A stretch of 64,000 nucleotides of DNA, taken from a bacterium (lineage in GTDB: Bacteria > UBA8248). The DNA lies in NCBI GenBank assembly GCA_022825065.1, contig JAJDYR010000033.1, forward strand, positions 30,642-94,641. Reading direction: 5' to 3'. Below are positions 1 to 9,625 of this stretch, piece after piece. Made by a program: the position numbers and the translations under genes. Below the pieces are notes generated by a model that had not been told where the DNA came from, did not search any database, and saw only the letters and a program-made list of their open reading frames with translations. Positions within the stretch are counted from its first letter, which is position 1. Every line of letters begins with the position of its first letter.

Positions 1-517
1 CGTCCAGAGGCGCCCAGCGAACGCTCTCCACGGCGTCTTCGATGTATGATTCGGCGGTTCCCGCGTTCATGGCCAGAGCGCCTCCCACGGTGCCGGGAAC
101 CCCCGCCAGGCATTCGGTGCCCGCCCAGCCGCGCTCGGCGGCGAAGCGCACCAGCGCCGGAATCTTCTCTCCCGCCCGCGCTTCGAGCAGCACGCGCTCC
201 GCGCCCTCTTCGACCACCTCGATTCCCCTGAATGCCCTGGGAAAAGCGACCACCACCCCGCGAACGCCTCCGTCGCGCACCAGGGTGTTGGCGCCGCCGC
301 CCAGAACCGTGACCGCCAGCGCCTCGCTCCGGCATCTCTCGATCAATTGAACCAGTTCGTCTTCCGTCTCGGGCAGCGCGAGGGCGTCCGCCGGGCCGCC
401 CACCTGAAACGTGGTGTATGCGGCCAGCATTTCATCGAAAAGAATCTCGCAATCGAGATCTCTGAGCTTTTCCGCCATCTCCAGCGCCATGACTTCCTCC
501 GCCGTCCCGACCCTCAT
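1..517 (-). CDS. murB: UDP-N-acetylenolpyruvoylglucosamine reductase MurB (partial, N-terminal 172 residues)
   Basis: MurB reduces the enolpyruvyl ether made by MurA to UDP-MurNAc with NADPH and FAD in the cytoplasm. The visible part starts at ATG 517 and runs off the left edge. It shows the FAD-binding signature: LGGGANTLV at residues 72-80 and GVPGTVGGALAMNAG at about 138-152. Its ATG overlaps the murC stop as ATGA, which suggests translational coupling. The C-terminal substrate-binding domain with the catalytic Ser and Glu is outside the window, so type I or type II cannot be decided. Identity is clear from the motifs and the dcw position. Confidence 0.93.
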   Translation of the reverse strand, partial: MRVGTAEEVMALEMAEKLRDLDCEILFDEMLAAYTTFQVGGPADALALPETEDELVQLIERCRSEALAVTVLGGGANTLVRDGGVRGVVVAFPRAFRGIEVVEEGAERVLLEARAGEKIPALVRFAAERGWAGTECLAGVPGTVGGALAMNAGTAESYIEDAVESVRWAPLD

Positions 518-1944
518 ACCGCTTCCTCTGATTCGCCTTCTCTGTGCTCGAGTCTTCCGAGCAACTCCCGGCCTACCTTCCAGACGTCGCCCGCGCCCAG
601 CGTGAGAACGATGTCGCCGCTCCTCGCCTCCTCGAACAGGCGTTTCGAAGCATCCTCCAGGCCGTCCACCGCATCGCAACTCCTGTGACCGTGCGCCCTG
701 ATCCCCTCGGCGAGTTTTTCTGCGCTCACGCCTTCGATTGGCGCCTCGCCCGCGGCGTATATGGGCGCGACGAGCGCCCTGTCGGCGTCGTAAAAAGAGG
801 TGAAGAAGGCTTCTTCGAGATGATGCGTTCTCGTGTAGCGATGCGGCTGGAACAAGACCACCAGACGGTTCTCCGGCCATGCCTCGCGAACGGCCCGGAG
901 CGTGACCTTGATCTCCTGCGGGTGGTGCCCGTAGTCGTCGAAAACCGTGACGCCCGACGCCAGGCCGACCCGCTCGAGGCGGCGCCCGATGCCGTCGAAC
1001 TCGTGGAGTCCTCTTTGAATGTCCGCGAACGAGACGTCGAGTTCCATCGAGACGGCGGCGGCGGCCAGGGCGTTGTCCGCGTTGTGGCGGCCGGGCATGA
1101 GGAGGCGAATATCGCCGAGGCGCTCCCCGCCTCGCTTGACGCCGAAGACCGCCTCGCCGTTTTCGTAGCGGAACTCCTCGCCCACGTAATCCGCCTGTGT
1201 TCCGAACCCATAGGTGAAATACTGCTTCTCCACGTGGGGAATAATCTCCTGAACCGCGGGATGATCCAGGCACAAGACCGAAAAGCCGTAGAAGGGCACC
1301 TTGTTCACGAACTCCAGGAACGCGGTCTTGATGGCGTCGTAATTCTCATAGAAATCCAGATGCTCCTCGTCGATGTTCGTGACGATCGCTATGGTGGGAG
1401 TGAGCCTCAGGAACGTGCCGTCGCTCTCATCGGCCTCCGCCACCAGATACTGGCCCTCGCCCATCCGCGCGTTCGAACCCAGGGCGTTGATGCGTCCGCC
1501 CACGACGACCGTGGGGTCGAGGCCGCCTGCCGCCATGGCGGCCGCGATGAACGACGTGGTGGTCGTCTTGCCGTGCGTCCCCGCAACGCCGATGCTGTAT
1601 TTCATCCGCATGAGTTCGGACAGCATCTCCGCGCGCTTGATGACGGGGATTTTCCGCCGCCGCGCTTCGGCGACTTCCACGTTGTCGCCCGTAACCGCCG
1701 AGCTGTAGACCAGAACGTCCACGCCCGTCACGTTTTCCTTCCTGTGTCCCAGCACGACCTTCGCGCCCAGGCCGCGAAGCCTGAATATCGCCTCGTTGCT
1801 CGCGATGTCCGAGCCGCTGATCTCATAGCCCAGGTTCAGCAAGACCTCGGCGATGCCGCACATGCCCGTCCCGCCGATGCCCACGAAATGAACGCGGCTC
1901 GAGTGCCTGAACATGGCGTGTGTGGCGTATGGCCGCGCTATCAT
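514..1944 (-). CDS. murC: UDP-N-acetylmuramate--L-alanine ligase MurC
   Basis: MurC adds L-Ala to UDP-MurNAc with ATP, the first step in building the stem peptide. The 476-residue product is of usual length. It has the N-terminal Rossmann motif HFVGIGGTGMCGIAE at about residues 19-33, the Mur ligase P-loop GTHGKTTTT near residue 120, and NIDEEHLDFY near 190. The chosen ATG at 1944 has AAAGGAG seven bases upstream. An internal ATG ten codons later (MFRHSS) matches some family members but has no comparable ribosome site. It lies 19 bases after murG. Confidence 0.97.
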   Translation of the reverse strand: MIARPYATHAMFRHSSRVHFVGIGGTGMCGIAEVLLNLGYEISGSDIASNEAIFRLRGLGAKVVLGHRKENVTGVDVLVYSSAVTGDNVEVAEARRRKIPVIKRAEMLSELMRMKYSIGVAGTHGKTTTTSFIAAAMAAGGLDPTVVVGGRINALGSNARMGEGQYLVAEADESDGTFLRLTPTIAIVTNIDEEHLDFYENYDAIKTAFLEFVNKVPFYGFSVLCLDHPAVQEIIPHVEKQYFTYGFGTQADYVGEEFRYENGEAVFGVKRGGERLGDIRLLMPGRHNADNALAAAAVSMELDVSFADIQRGLHEFDGIGRRLERVGLASGVTVFDDYGHHPQEIKVTLRAVREAWPENRLVVLFQPHRYTRTHHLEEAFFTSFYDADRALVAPIYAAGEAPIEGVSAEKLAEGIRAHGHRSCDAVDGLEDASKRLFEEARSGDIVLTLGAGDVWKVGRELLGRLEHREGESEEAV

Positions 1945-1963
1945 TCCCGGGCTCCTTTCCTCA

Positions 1964-3049
1964 TCACGCCGCCATCGCCTGCTGACGGCACAAGGCGGCC
2001 ACCGCTTCGGAGGCGTTCGCGCGGGCCAGGGATTTCGTGCGCTCCGACATGGAGACGAGCTTTTTCCGCTCCGCCTCGTATTCGAGCCAGATATCCGCCA
2101 GAACCCGGCCGCTCAAGTCTTCCTGAAGTATCATCCGCGCCGCCTCGCGCTCCGCGAGATAGCGGGCGTTCGCCTCCTGGTGTCCGTGGGTGGCGCTAGG
2201 AAACGGAATCAATACGGCCGGGAGTGACATCGCGGACAATTCCGCCACGCTCATCGCGCCCGCGCGAGAGAAGCACACCTGCGCCCAGCGGTAGCGCTCC
2301 GCCATGTCGTACAGATAGGGCGCTACGTCCGCTTGTGCGCCGACTGCCTGATAAGCCGCCTGCACGCGGGGGAAATCCGCCTCTCCCGTCTGATGGACAA
2401 ACCGCATTCTTTCGAGCGCATCGCCCATCAGGGGCAGCGCCTCCATCACCGCCTCGTTGATGGCCCGCGCTCCCTGGCTCCCGCCGAATATGAGCACCTT
2501 CAAAGGCCCGCTCCAGGAATCCTCCCCTCGTTCGAAATTTTGGGAAAACTCGCTCCTGAGCGGCAGGCCCGTCTCGACGATTTTCCCGCGGGCGAAGCCG
2601 GCGTCGCGCACGGGCAGGCCCACAGCGACCTTCGAAGCGAAGCGGGACAGCAAGCGGTTCGCCAGACCGGGAACGACGTTTTGCTCGATCAGGACAATCG
2701 GCTTTCTCCAGAGCCCCGCCGCAGCGACGGACGGGACGCTCGAATAGCCGCCCACCCCCAGAACGACGTGGGGGCGAAAGCGCCGGAAAATTCCCATCGC
2801 CTGGCAGAATCCATAACTCACCATGGCCATCGCCCTGGCCCTCTGGCCAAGCGACCGCCCCAGCACCCCGGCGGAGGAGATCGCCTGAAACGGCAGGTTC
2901 TCGCGCGGCAGCACCCTGGCCTCGATCCCGCGGGCGGTGCCCACGAACAAGACCTCGTTCGCCTCCCCGTCCGCCAGCCAGGCCCTGGCCACCGCAATGC
3001 CCGGGTAGAGGTGTCCGCCCGTGCCGCCGCCCGCAACGAGGAGTCTCAT
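1964..3049 (-). CDS. murG: Undecaprenyldiphospho-muramoylpentapeptide beta-N-acetylglucosaminyltransferase MurG
   Basis: MurG transfers GlcNAc from UDP-GlcNAc to lipid I to give lipid II on the inner face of the cytoplasmic membrane. The 361-residue protein is a GT-B glycosyltransferase. It has GGGTGGHLYPGIAVA at residues 7-21, GGSQGARAIN in the middle and SRAGAMSVAEL in the C-terminal UDP-sugar domain. ATG 3049 overlaps the ftsW stop as ATGA, and it starts directly with the conserved MRLLVAGGGTGGH, so the start is secure. The long open frame upstream of this ATG is an out-of-frame reading of ftsW. Confidence 0.97.
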   Translation of the reverse strand: MRLLVAGGGTGGHLYPGIAVARAWLADGEANEVLFVGTARGIEARVLPRENLPFQAISSAGVLGRSLGQRARAMAMVSYGFCQAMGIFRRFRPHVVLGVGGYSSVPSVAAAGLWRKPIVLIEQNVVPGLANRLLSRFASKVAVGLPVRDAGFARGKIVETGLPLRSEFSQNFERGEDSWSGPLKVLIFGGSQGARAINEAVMEALPLMGDALERMRFVHQTGEADFPRVQAAYQAVGAQADVAPYLYDMAERYRWAQVCFSRAGAMSVAELSAMSLPAVLIPFPSATHGHQEANARYLAEREAARMILQEDLSGRVLADIWLEYEAERKKLVSMSERTKSLARANASEAVAALCRQQAMAA

Positions 3050-4233
3050 GAGCTCGCCCTCCTGCGTAAAGCCGGCTTGCGCGCGCGCGAAATCCAGCCG
3101 ACCGCCGCGTCGAGCGGACTCCCCGGTCCCGGCTGCCTGGAAGCGTGATTCGATGATTCGATGGAAATCAGCACTCCCAGAGAGATGAGCGTGAACACCA
3201 GGGACGAGCCGCCCAGGCTGATCAGGGGCAGCGGTATGCCCGTCGTGGGCAGCAGACCCGCCGCCACCGCCATGTTCAGGAAACCCTGCGCGACGACCAG
3301 AAACGTCACGCCCGCCGCCAACAGGGCGCTGAAGAAATCTTCGCAGCGCGCGGCTATCTGGAAGCCGCGCCACAGCAGGACCACGAACGCCGCCGCAACG
3401 CACAGGGCGCCGATGAGGCCCAACTCCTCGCCCACGACCGCGTAGATGAAATCCGTGTGGGGCTCGGGCAGATAGAAGAGTTTTTGCTTGCCCTCGCCCA
3501 GGCCCAGACCCGCCAGGCCGCCTCGCGCGATGGCCAGCAGGGACTGAATGAGCTGATAGCCCGCGCCTTTCGCCGCGGCGAAGGGATCCCAAAAGGCGAA
3601 TATCCGCTTCATCCGCCATGGCGCGAATACCACCATGCCCGCCAGGACGGACCCCGTCGCGAGCGCGCAAACGCCCAGGTGGGAGGGCCGCGCGCCCGCC
3701 AGGTACAACAAAACGCCGACCACCGCGGCGGTCAGGGTGGCCGTGCCCAAATCCGGCTGAACCAGCATGAGACCCAGAATGATTCCCGCGAATCCGACCG
3801 GCGGCAGAAAACCGAACAACCAATGATTCAGGCGCTCGCCCTTGAGCGCTAAAAAATGCGCGAGAAAAATCACCAAACCCAGCTTTGCGGCTTCGGCCGG
3901 CTGAAAAGAGAAGGGACCCAGCATCAGCCACCGGCGCGCGCCGCCCGCCTCTTTTCCGATGCCCGGCGCAAACACCAGCAAAAGCGCGAGAACCGAGGCG
4001 ATCATCACGGGAAATGCGATTTTACGGAGTTGGCCGGGGTCCGTTTGGGAAACGGCCAACATGCAGGCGAACCCGAGGATCGCCCATAGAACGTGGCGTT
4101 TCACGAAGTAGAACGCATCGCCGTACCTGTCCAGCGCCAGAATGTGGCTCGCGCTGAACACCATGACGACGCCGAAAGCCACCAGCCCCAGCGAGACGAA
4201 AAAGATGACGGGGTCGATACGTTTGTGGATCAA
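3046..4233 (-). CDS. ftsW: Peptidoglycan glycosyltransferase FtsW
   Basis: FtsW is the SEDS-family polymerase that extends septal glycan from lipid II, in partnership with the class b PBP encoded upstream in this operon. The 395-residue product has about ten hydrophobic segments and ends in a basic cytoplasmic tail. Visible signatures are YQLIQSLLAIARGGLAGLGL in the middle and PTTGIPLPLISLGGSS near residue 350, typical of FtsW/RodA. It starts with TTG at 4233 and overlaps the murD stop as TTGA. No ATG is available near the conserved N-terminus. The dcw position favours FtsW over RodA. Confidence 0.96.
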   Translation of the reverse strand: MIHKRIDPVIFFVSLGLVAFGVVMVFSASHILALDRYGDAFYFVKRHVLWAILGFACMLAVSQTDPGQLRKIAFPVMIASVLALLLVFAPGIGKEAGGARRWLMLGPFSFQPAEAAKLGLVIFLAHFLALKGERLNHWLFGFLPPVGFAGIILGLMLVQPDLGTATLTAAVVGVLLYLAGARPSHLGVCALATGSVLAGMVVFAPWRMKRIFAFWDPFAAAKGAGYQLIQSLLAIARGGLAGLGLGEGKQKLFYLPEPHTDFIYAVVGEELGLIGALCVAAAFVVLLWRGFQIAARCEDFFSALLAAGVTFLVVAQGFLNMAVAAGLLPTTGIPLPLISLGGSSLVFTLISLGVLISIESSNHASRQPGPGSPLDAAVGWISRARKPALRRRASS

Positions 4234-5627
4234 GTTTCCGCCCTCCCCGTCAATCCCCGCGCCATCTCGCGAAACGCATCGCCCCGGTGGGCGTAATCGC
4301 GAAACTGATCGAAGCTCGAACAGGCGGGCGAGAGGAGAACCGTATCGCCCTCCCGCGCTTCGGCGTGCGCGATGCGCACGGCTTCATCCAGCGTATTCGC
4401 GTAGACGATCGGCGCGCATCCATCAAAAAAACGTCCAAAGCGCTCCGCCGCCTCGCCGATCAGAATCATGCGCCGGACCTTCTTCTCCACCCCGGCGCGC
4501 ATGGGCGCGAGGTCGCTCTCCTTGTCCACGCCCCCGGCGATGAGGAGCACGTCTCCCGCCAGGCTCTCCAGGCTCATCGCCGCGGCGCCCACGTTCGTCC
4601 CCTTCGAATCGTTCACCCAGCGGACGCCCCCCGCCTCGCCGACGACCTCCATGCGGTGGGGCAGTCCCTCGAAGGCGCGCCCCACGCGCGCCATCGCCTC
4701 CGCGTCCGCACCCAGGAAATGCGCCGCCGCGCATGCGGCCAGAAAATTCTCCAGGTTGTGGAGACCGGGAACCAGAAGCTCGCTCGCGCCGCAAACGCGG
4801 GTGGAGCCGGCCTCATCGGCCAAAAACACATCACCGCTCTCGAGATAAGCGCCCCGGCGCACCCGCCCTTTCCGGCTGAACGCCAGGACGCTCTGCTGGC
4901 CGGGGGTCATGTAGCGCGCCGTCAGCGGATCGTCGGCGTTCAGGATTTTCGCGTCTCCCTCCCCCTGGTTGGCGAACAGCCTCGCCTTGAGGTCCGCGTA
5001 CGCATCGATATCCGGGTGTCGATCCAGATGGTCGGGCGTCACGTTGGTCATCACGCCCGCTTTCGGCCTGATCGTGGGCGCCCATTCGAGTTGAAAGCTG
5101 CTCACCTCGCCGACGACGAAATCGGCTTCATCGCCCTCGGCTTCGACCACCTCGACGAGCGCTCTTCCGATGTTTCCGCCCACAGGCGCGCGAAAACCGC
5201 TTTCTTCCAGAATCCGCCCCAGCATCGTGGTGACCGTCGTCTTCCCGTTCGTTCCGGTGACGGCGGCGACGGGCGCGGAACAAAGCCGGCAGGCGAGTTC
5301 CACCTCGCCGATCACCTCGGCGCCCGACGCCCTCGCCAGCGCGATGTAGCGATTCGTCGCGGGAATTCCCGGACTCACCACCAGCAGGCCGCATTCCTCG
5401 AAACTTGCCTCCCGGTGGCCGCCGAGTTCGAAAACCACGCCCGGTGGCAGGCGCTCTCCCAGACCCGGAACCTCTTCCAGGTCCGTGGCCACCACCCTCG
5501 CCCCCAGGCGCGCCAACGCCCCCGCGGCGGCAATCCCGCTCCTCGCCATTCCCATGACGAGCGCCCGCCGCTCAGGCAGCGCTTCTATCCACGCCGTGGC
5601 CTTGTTGTCCAAAACAGAAGTCCTCAT
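4230..5627 (-). CDS. murD: UDP-N-acetylmuramoylalanine--D-glutamate ligase MurD
   Basis: MurD adds D-Glu to UDP-MurNAc-L-Ala. The 465-residue protein has the Rossmann start LVMGMARSGIAAAGALARLG at about residues 21-40, the P-loop TGTNGKTTVTTMLG and the later NVTPDHLDRH. The glutamate-ligase domain contains VNDSKGTN and LLSPACSSFDQF, characteristic of MurD. ATG 5627 overlaps the mraY stop as ATGA. The open frame continues far upstream through mraY in another phase, which is not coding. Confidence 0.97.
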   Translation of the reverse strand: MRTSVLDNKATAWIEALPERRALVMGMARSGIAAAGALARLGARVVATDLEEVPGLGERLPPGVVFELGGHREASFEECGLLVVSPGIPATNRYIALARASGAEVIGEVELACRLCSAPVAAVTGTNGKTTVTTMLGRILEESGFRAPVGGNIGRALVEVVEAEGDEADFVVGEVSSFQLEWAPTIRPKAGVMTNVTPDHLDRHPDIDAYADLKARLFANQGEGDAKILNADDPLTARYMTPGQQSVLAFSRKGRVRRGAYLESGDVFLADEAGSTRVCGASELLVPGLHNLENFLAACAAAHFLGADAEAMARVGRAFEGLPHRMEVVGEAGGVRWVNDSKGTNVGAAAMSLESLAGDVLLIAGGVDKESDLAPMRAGVEKKVRRMILIGEAAERFGRFFDGCAPIVYANTLDEAVRIAHAEAREGDTVLLSPACSSFDQFRDYAHRGDAFREMARGLTGRAET

Positions 5628-6709
5628 CTCAGCTTCAGCGTCGCCAAACTCATCAGGGCCAAAACGACCGCCACTATCCAGAAGCGGACCGTCACCTTCG
5701 GTTCGGACCAGCCCTCCTCCTCGAAGTGGTGGTGCAGCGGCGCCATGCGGAACACGCGCCGGCCGGTAAGCTTGAAGGAGATCACCTGCACGATGACCGA
5801 GAGCGTCTCCAGGACGAACAAACCGCCCACCAGGAACAGGAGGAGTTCCTGCTTGATCGACAGCGCCACCGTGGCCAGCAAAGCGCCCAGCGAAAGGGCG
5901 CCCACGTCGCCCATGAAGACCTGCGCCGGATACGCGTTGAACCACAAGAATCCAAGCCCCGCGCCGAACATGGCCCCGCAGACGATGGCCAGTTCTCCCG
6001 CGCCCCGAACGTGGAGAATCAGCAGATATTTCGAGATGCCCGCATGGCCCGAGACATAGCTGAAAACGAGATAGGCGCCCGCCGCGATCAGCAGCGGGCC
6101 GATGGCGAGGCCATCGAGACCATCCGTGAGGTTCACGGCGTTGCTCGTCGCCACGACGACGAGGGCGGCATAGGGCACGAACCAAATCCCGATGTCGGGC
6201 TGCACGTTCTTGAAAAAGGGAAGCATGACGACGGGCTTGAAATCCAATCCCACCAACCCGCTGTAAAGGGCGTACCCCACGGCGAGGCCGATGATCCCCT
6301 GGGCCAGGAATTTCATGGAGGGCCTCACGCCGCTTTTATCCTGGAGCATCACTTTCCTGTAGTCATCCCAGAAGCCCAGCAGGCCGTAGGCGAGCAGAAC
6401 GAAGAGGGCGAGCCATATGTAGCCGTTCGCGAGGTCGTTCCACAGCAGAACCGGCAACGTGACGCACAGGAGGATGAGCAGCCCCCCCATCGTCGGCGTT
6501 CCCTTTTTCGCCATATGGCTCTGGGGGCCATCGTCCCGGATGACCTCGCCGATTTGACGCTCCTGCAGATAACGGATGAGGCGGGGCCCCAGCAACAGCG
6601 ACATCACGAGGGCGGTGAGCACCGCCATCGCCGTCCGGAACGTGATGAAGCGAAACACGTTGAACGCCGAAACCGTCTGGCTCAAAGAAATGAAAGCGGA
6701 ATACAGCAT
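5624..6709 (-). CDS. mraY: Phospho-N-acetylmuramoyl-pentapeptide transferase MraY
   Basis: MraY joins UDP-MurNAc-pentapeptide to undecaprenyl phosphate and makes lipid I in the cytoplasmic membrane. The 361-residue product has about ten membrane segments. It carries the family markers KKGTPTMGGLLIL at about residues 69-81, NAVNLTDGLDGLA near 190 and APLHHHFE near 325. The Asp residues of the DGLDGL stretch belong to the Mg2+ site in this family. ATG 6709 overlaps the murF stop as TGATG. Confidence 0.97.
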   Translation of the reverse strand: MLYSAFISLSQTVSAFNVFRFITFRTAMAVLTALVMSLLLGPRLIRYLQERQIGEVIRDDGPQSHMAKKGTPTMGGLLILLCVTLPVLLWNDLANGYIWLALFVLLAYGLLGFWDDYRKVMLQDKSGVRPSMKFLAQGIIGLAVGYALYSGLVGLDFKPVVMLPFFKNVQPDIGIWFVPYAALVVVATSNAVNLTDGLDGLAIGPLLIAAGAYLVFSYVSGHAGISKYLLILHVRGAGELAIVCGAMFGAGLGFLWFNAYPAQVFMGDVGALSLGALLATVALSIKQELLLFLVGGLFVLETLSVIVQVISFKLTGRRVFRMAPLHHHFEEEGWSEPKVTVRFWIVAVVLALMSLATLKLR

Positions 6710-8124
6710 CAGATCTCGAGTCCTTGAATGGCGCGCTCCATCATCATCGAACGCGACCCCTTCACCAAAACCCAGTCGCCGGAGAGGAGCATATCGCCCA
6801 GCGAGGAAGCCGCCTCCTCCGGCGTGTCGAAATTCATGATCCGGGCGCCGTCCATCCCTGCGCGGCGCGCCTCATCGGACGCGAACCTCATCAGGGGCCC
6901 CACGCCCACGAACAGGTCCACGCCGCATGCGGCCAGTTTCCGGCCCACTTCCCTGTGCGCGCTCTCGGCAACCGGCCCCAGTTCCGCCATATCGCCGAGG
7001 ACCGATATGAGCCGCCCGTCGCCGCTGAGGGCGCTTGCGGTCTCCAGCGCCTGCGCGACGGACTCGGGGTTCGCGTTATAGGAATCATCCAGCAGGCGCA
7101 CGCCCGGCCGGCCGGTTACCTCGCGCGCCTGCAACCGCATTTTCGGAAGAACGGCCCGCGACAGCCCGTCGGCCATCTCACCCAAACCGACGCCCAGCGC
7201 GGACGCACAAGCCGCGGCAGCCAGCGCGTTCAGGACGTTGTGCCGCCCCAGCGCCTCAAGCCGAACCTCGCTCTCGCCGTATGCGCAATGGAGCGTAAAG
7301 CGCGTCCCGTCGGCGGCGATGCGAATCTCATCTGCCCGGAAGTTGCTTTCCCGCGAAAAACCGAAGCGAATCACGCGCCCGCCCTTCGACTCGTATCTCC
7401 CGGCCAGGACGCGACTGTGCTCATCCTCGTTCGAGAGCACGGCCACGCCGCCCGGGGGCAGCGCTTCGAGTATCTCGCCCTTCGCGTCACGCACCGCCTC
7501 CACGCTGCCCAGCCCCTCGATGTGCGCGGGCCCGACGTTCGTGATGACGGCGATTCGGGGCCGGGCGATCTCCGCGAGCCTGCCGATTTCACCGGCCTCG
7601 CTCATCCCCATCTCGAATACGGCGCTCTCATGCGCCTCGCTCAGGCGGAGAACCTGGTGCGGCAGACCCACCAGGTTGTTCAGGTTCCCTTCGCTCCTGC
7701 ACGTCCCGCCTCTTCTGGAGAGCAGCGCCGCTATCATCTCCTTCGTCGTCGTCTTCCCGTTGCTGCCGGTCACTCCCACGACAGGAATCTCGAAGCGGTT
7801 GCGGTGCGCGCGCGCCAGATCGCCCAACGCCCGCAGCGTGTCCGCAACCTCGACGACGAAAGCCGCGCTCCCATCCGGCGCATCCGCGCCTTGCTCCACG
7901 ACGACGCCCGCCGCTTCTTTCTCCATCGCCTGGGCGAGGAACTGCGCCCCGTCGAAGTTGGGACCCTTGAGCGCGATGAACAGCTCGCCCGCTTCCAGCG
8001 TGCGCGTATCCGTGCTCACACCCGCGGCGTGGGCCGAGCCGTCCCCGCGGATGAGCCTCCCACCCACGGCCGCCGCGATTTCATTTGCGCTGAAAACAGC
8101 CGCCATCGATTCCGCCCCTATCAT
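6709..8124 (-). CDS. murF: UDP-N-acetylmuramoyl-tripeptide--D-alanyl-D-alanine ligase MurF
   Basis: MurF adds D-Ala-D-Ala to the UDP-MurNAc tripeptide and completes the cytoplasmic precursor. The 471-residue product has the N-terminal STDTRTLEAGELFIALKG, the P-loop VTGSNGKTTTKEMI, NVGPAHIEGLGS and LLDDSYNANPES, all standard for MurF. ATG 8124 overlaps the murE stop as ATGA. A second in-frame ATG six codons in (MAAVF) is possible but loses the coupling. No D-Ala-D-Ala ligase is visible. It would be expected beyond the left edge, where dcw clusters often carry ddl and ftsQAZ. Confidence 0.97.
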   Translation of the reverse strand: MIGAESMAAVFSANEIAAAVGGRLIRGDGSAHAAGVSTDTRTLEAGELFIALKGPNFDGAQFLAQAMEKEAAGVVVEQGADAPDGSAAFVVEVADTLRALGDLARAHRNRFEIPVVGVTGSNGKTTTKEMIAALLSRRGGTCRSEGNLNNLVGLPHQVLRLSEAHESAVFEMGMSEAGEIGRLAEIARPRIAVITNVGPAHIEGLGSVEAVRDAKGEILEALPPGGVAVLSNEDEHSRVLAGRYESKGGRVIRFGFSRESNFRADEIRIAADGTRFTLHCAYGESEVRLEALGRHNVLNALAAAACASALGVGLGEMADGLSRAVLPKMRLQAREVTGRPGVRLLDDSYNANPESVAQALETASALSGDGRLISVLGDMAELGPVAESAHREVGRKLAACGVDLFVGVGPLMRFASDEARRAGMDGARIMNFDTPEEAASSLGDMLLSGDWVLVKGSRSMMMERAIQGLEI

Positions 8125-9602
8125 TTCCCGTATCCCGCGAGGCGCAGCGCCGTGCGGGCCTCTTCGCGATCGTCGAACGCGGTCCGCTCGGCGCCCAGTA
8201 TCTGATACGTCTCGTGCCCCTTGCCCGCGATGATCACGGCGTCTCCCTCGCGCGCCTCGGCGACGATGGCCCGAATCGCCTCGCGCCTGTCCAGAATGCT
8301 GCGCCAGCGCCCGTCGCTCCCGGGCGCGAGAGCGGCGCCGGATTCGACTTCTCTCAGGATCGACGCGGGGTCTTCGGTTCGCGGATTGTCCGACGTCATC
8401 ACCACGTAGTCGCTCGCCCGCAGGGCGGCGGCGGCCATGAGGGGACGCTTTTTCCTGTCCCTGTCGCCCCCGCACCCCATGAGGGTGAGGATTCGCCTTT
8501 CCGTGACGGGCCGGGCGAACTCCAGTACGCGGGCGAGGGCGTCCTCGGTGTGCGCGTAATCCACCACCACCAGAAAGGGCTGGCCCATGTCGACCTTCTC
8601 GAAGCGCCCGGGTATGTTCTCCAGAGACGCGACCCCCGCCGCCACTTCTTCGGGCGTCAGGCCCTGGGAGAGACACGCCGCCGATGCGGCCAGGATGTTG
8701 CTCAGGTTGTGGCGGCCGATGAGCGCCGTTTCGACCCTCACCCCGCCGGCGGGCGTGAACATTCGGAATTCCATTCCCGCAGATGAGTTCGAGAGGCTCT
8801 CCACGCCGAGGTCCGCCCCGGCATCCAGCGCATACGTCCAGACGCGTCCCCTCGCTTCCGCGGCGATTCTCCTCCCGTAGGCGTCATCGATGTTGACGAT
8901 GGAGTTTTCGGGCGAAAACTCCTTGAACAGCTTCAGTTTCGCCTGGAAATAAGATTCCATGTCGCCATGAAAATCGAGATGGTCCTGCGTGAGGTTGCTG
9001 AAAACCGCCGCCTGGAACTCACAGCCGCACAATCTGTCCAGGGCCAGTCCGTGGCTCGAGACTTCCATCACGGCGTGGGAAGCGCCGGCATCCGCCATGC
9101 GGCGCAGATACCGCTGAAGGTCGGGGCCTTCCGACGTGGTGCGCGGCTCCTCGAACACCTCATCGCCCACGCGGTAATGGATCGTCCCCATCAGGCCGGT
9201 GCGCCTGCCCGCGGAGCGGAGAATCGCGTCGATGAGAAAAGCGGTGGTCGTCTTTCCGTTCGTGCCCGTGACGCCGATGAGCGCCAGCTCTCCGGAGGGA
9301 TGCCCGTAAAACGCATCGCCGACGCGCGACAAGGCCTCGCGGCCGGAAGACGCGACGAACTGCGGCACCTCGGGGGGGATGCCCTCTATTTTCCTCTCCA
9401 CGACGAGTGCGGCAGCACCCCCGTCTACCGCGTCCCTGGCGAAATCGTGCCCATCCGCCTGGAAACCCGCGACCGCGACGAAGACGTCGCCCGAGCGGAC
9501 GAGGCGCGAATCGTACGCCACGCCGGTGATTTGCGCGGAAAAGTCTCCCGCGGCTCTCTCACCGGGCACGGCCCGTGTCAATTCCTCGAATGAGGCGCTC
9601 AT
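8121..9602 (-). CDS. murE: UDP-N-acetylmuramoyl-tripeptide synthetase MurE (meso-DAP type)
   Basis: MurE adds the third residue of the stem peptide. The product has GVAYDSRLVRSGDVFVAV near the N-terminus, the P-loop VTGTNGKTTTAFLID and NLTQDHLDFHG. In the C-terminal domain the DNPR motif of TSDNPRTEDP is the known mark of meso-diaminopimelate-adding enzymes, unlike the lysine type. This supports Gram-negative-style peptidoglycan. I chose ATG 9602 (MSASFEEL), which gives 493 residues and the usual distance to the first conserved block. An in-frame ATG at 9617 adds five residues and is about as likely. It follows ftsI by 23 bases. Confidence 0.96.
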   Translation of the reverse strand: MSASFEELTRAVPGERAAGDFSAQITGVAYDSRLVRSGDVFVAVAGFQADGHDFARDAVDGGAAALVVERKIEGIPPEVPQFVASSGREALSRVGDAFYGHPSGELALIGVTGTNGKTTTAFLIDAILRSAGRRTGLMGTIHYRVGDEVFEEPRTTSEGPDLQRYLRRMADAGASHAVMEVSSHGLALDRLCGCEFQAAVFSNLTQDHLDFHGDMESYFQAKLKLFKEFSPENSIVNIDDAYGRRIAAEARGRVWTYALDAGADLGVESLSNSSAGMEFRMFTPAGGVRVETALIGRHNLSNILAASAACLSQGLTPEEVAAGVASLENIPGRFEKVDMGQPFLVVVDYAHTEDALARVLEFARPVTERRILTLMGCGGDRDRKKRPLMAAAALRASDYVVMTSDNPRTEDPASILREVESGAALAPGSDGRWRSILDRREAIRAIVAEAREGDAVIIAGKGHETYQILGAERTAFDDREEARTALRLAGYGK

Positions 9603-9625
9603 CTCACCCACAGCCATCACCCCGC

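Noticed and set aside
544..2199. Long open frame of 551 codons on the plus strand opposite murC
   Set aside because: It mirrors murC, has no family motif and reads as low-complexity Arg/His-rich sequence typical of antisense frames in GC-rich DNA. The same holds for long plus frames at 20850-22883, 53731-55659 and 48831-50342.
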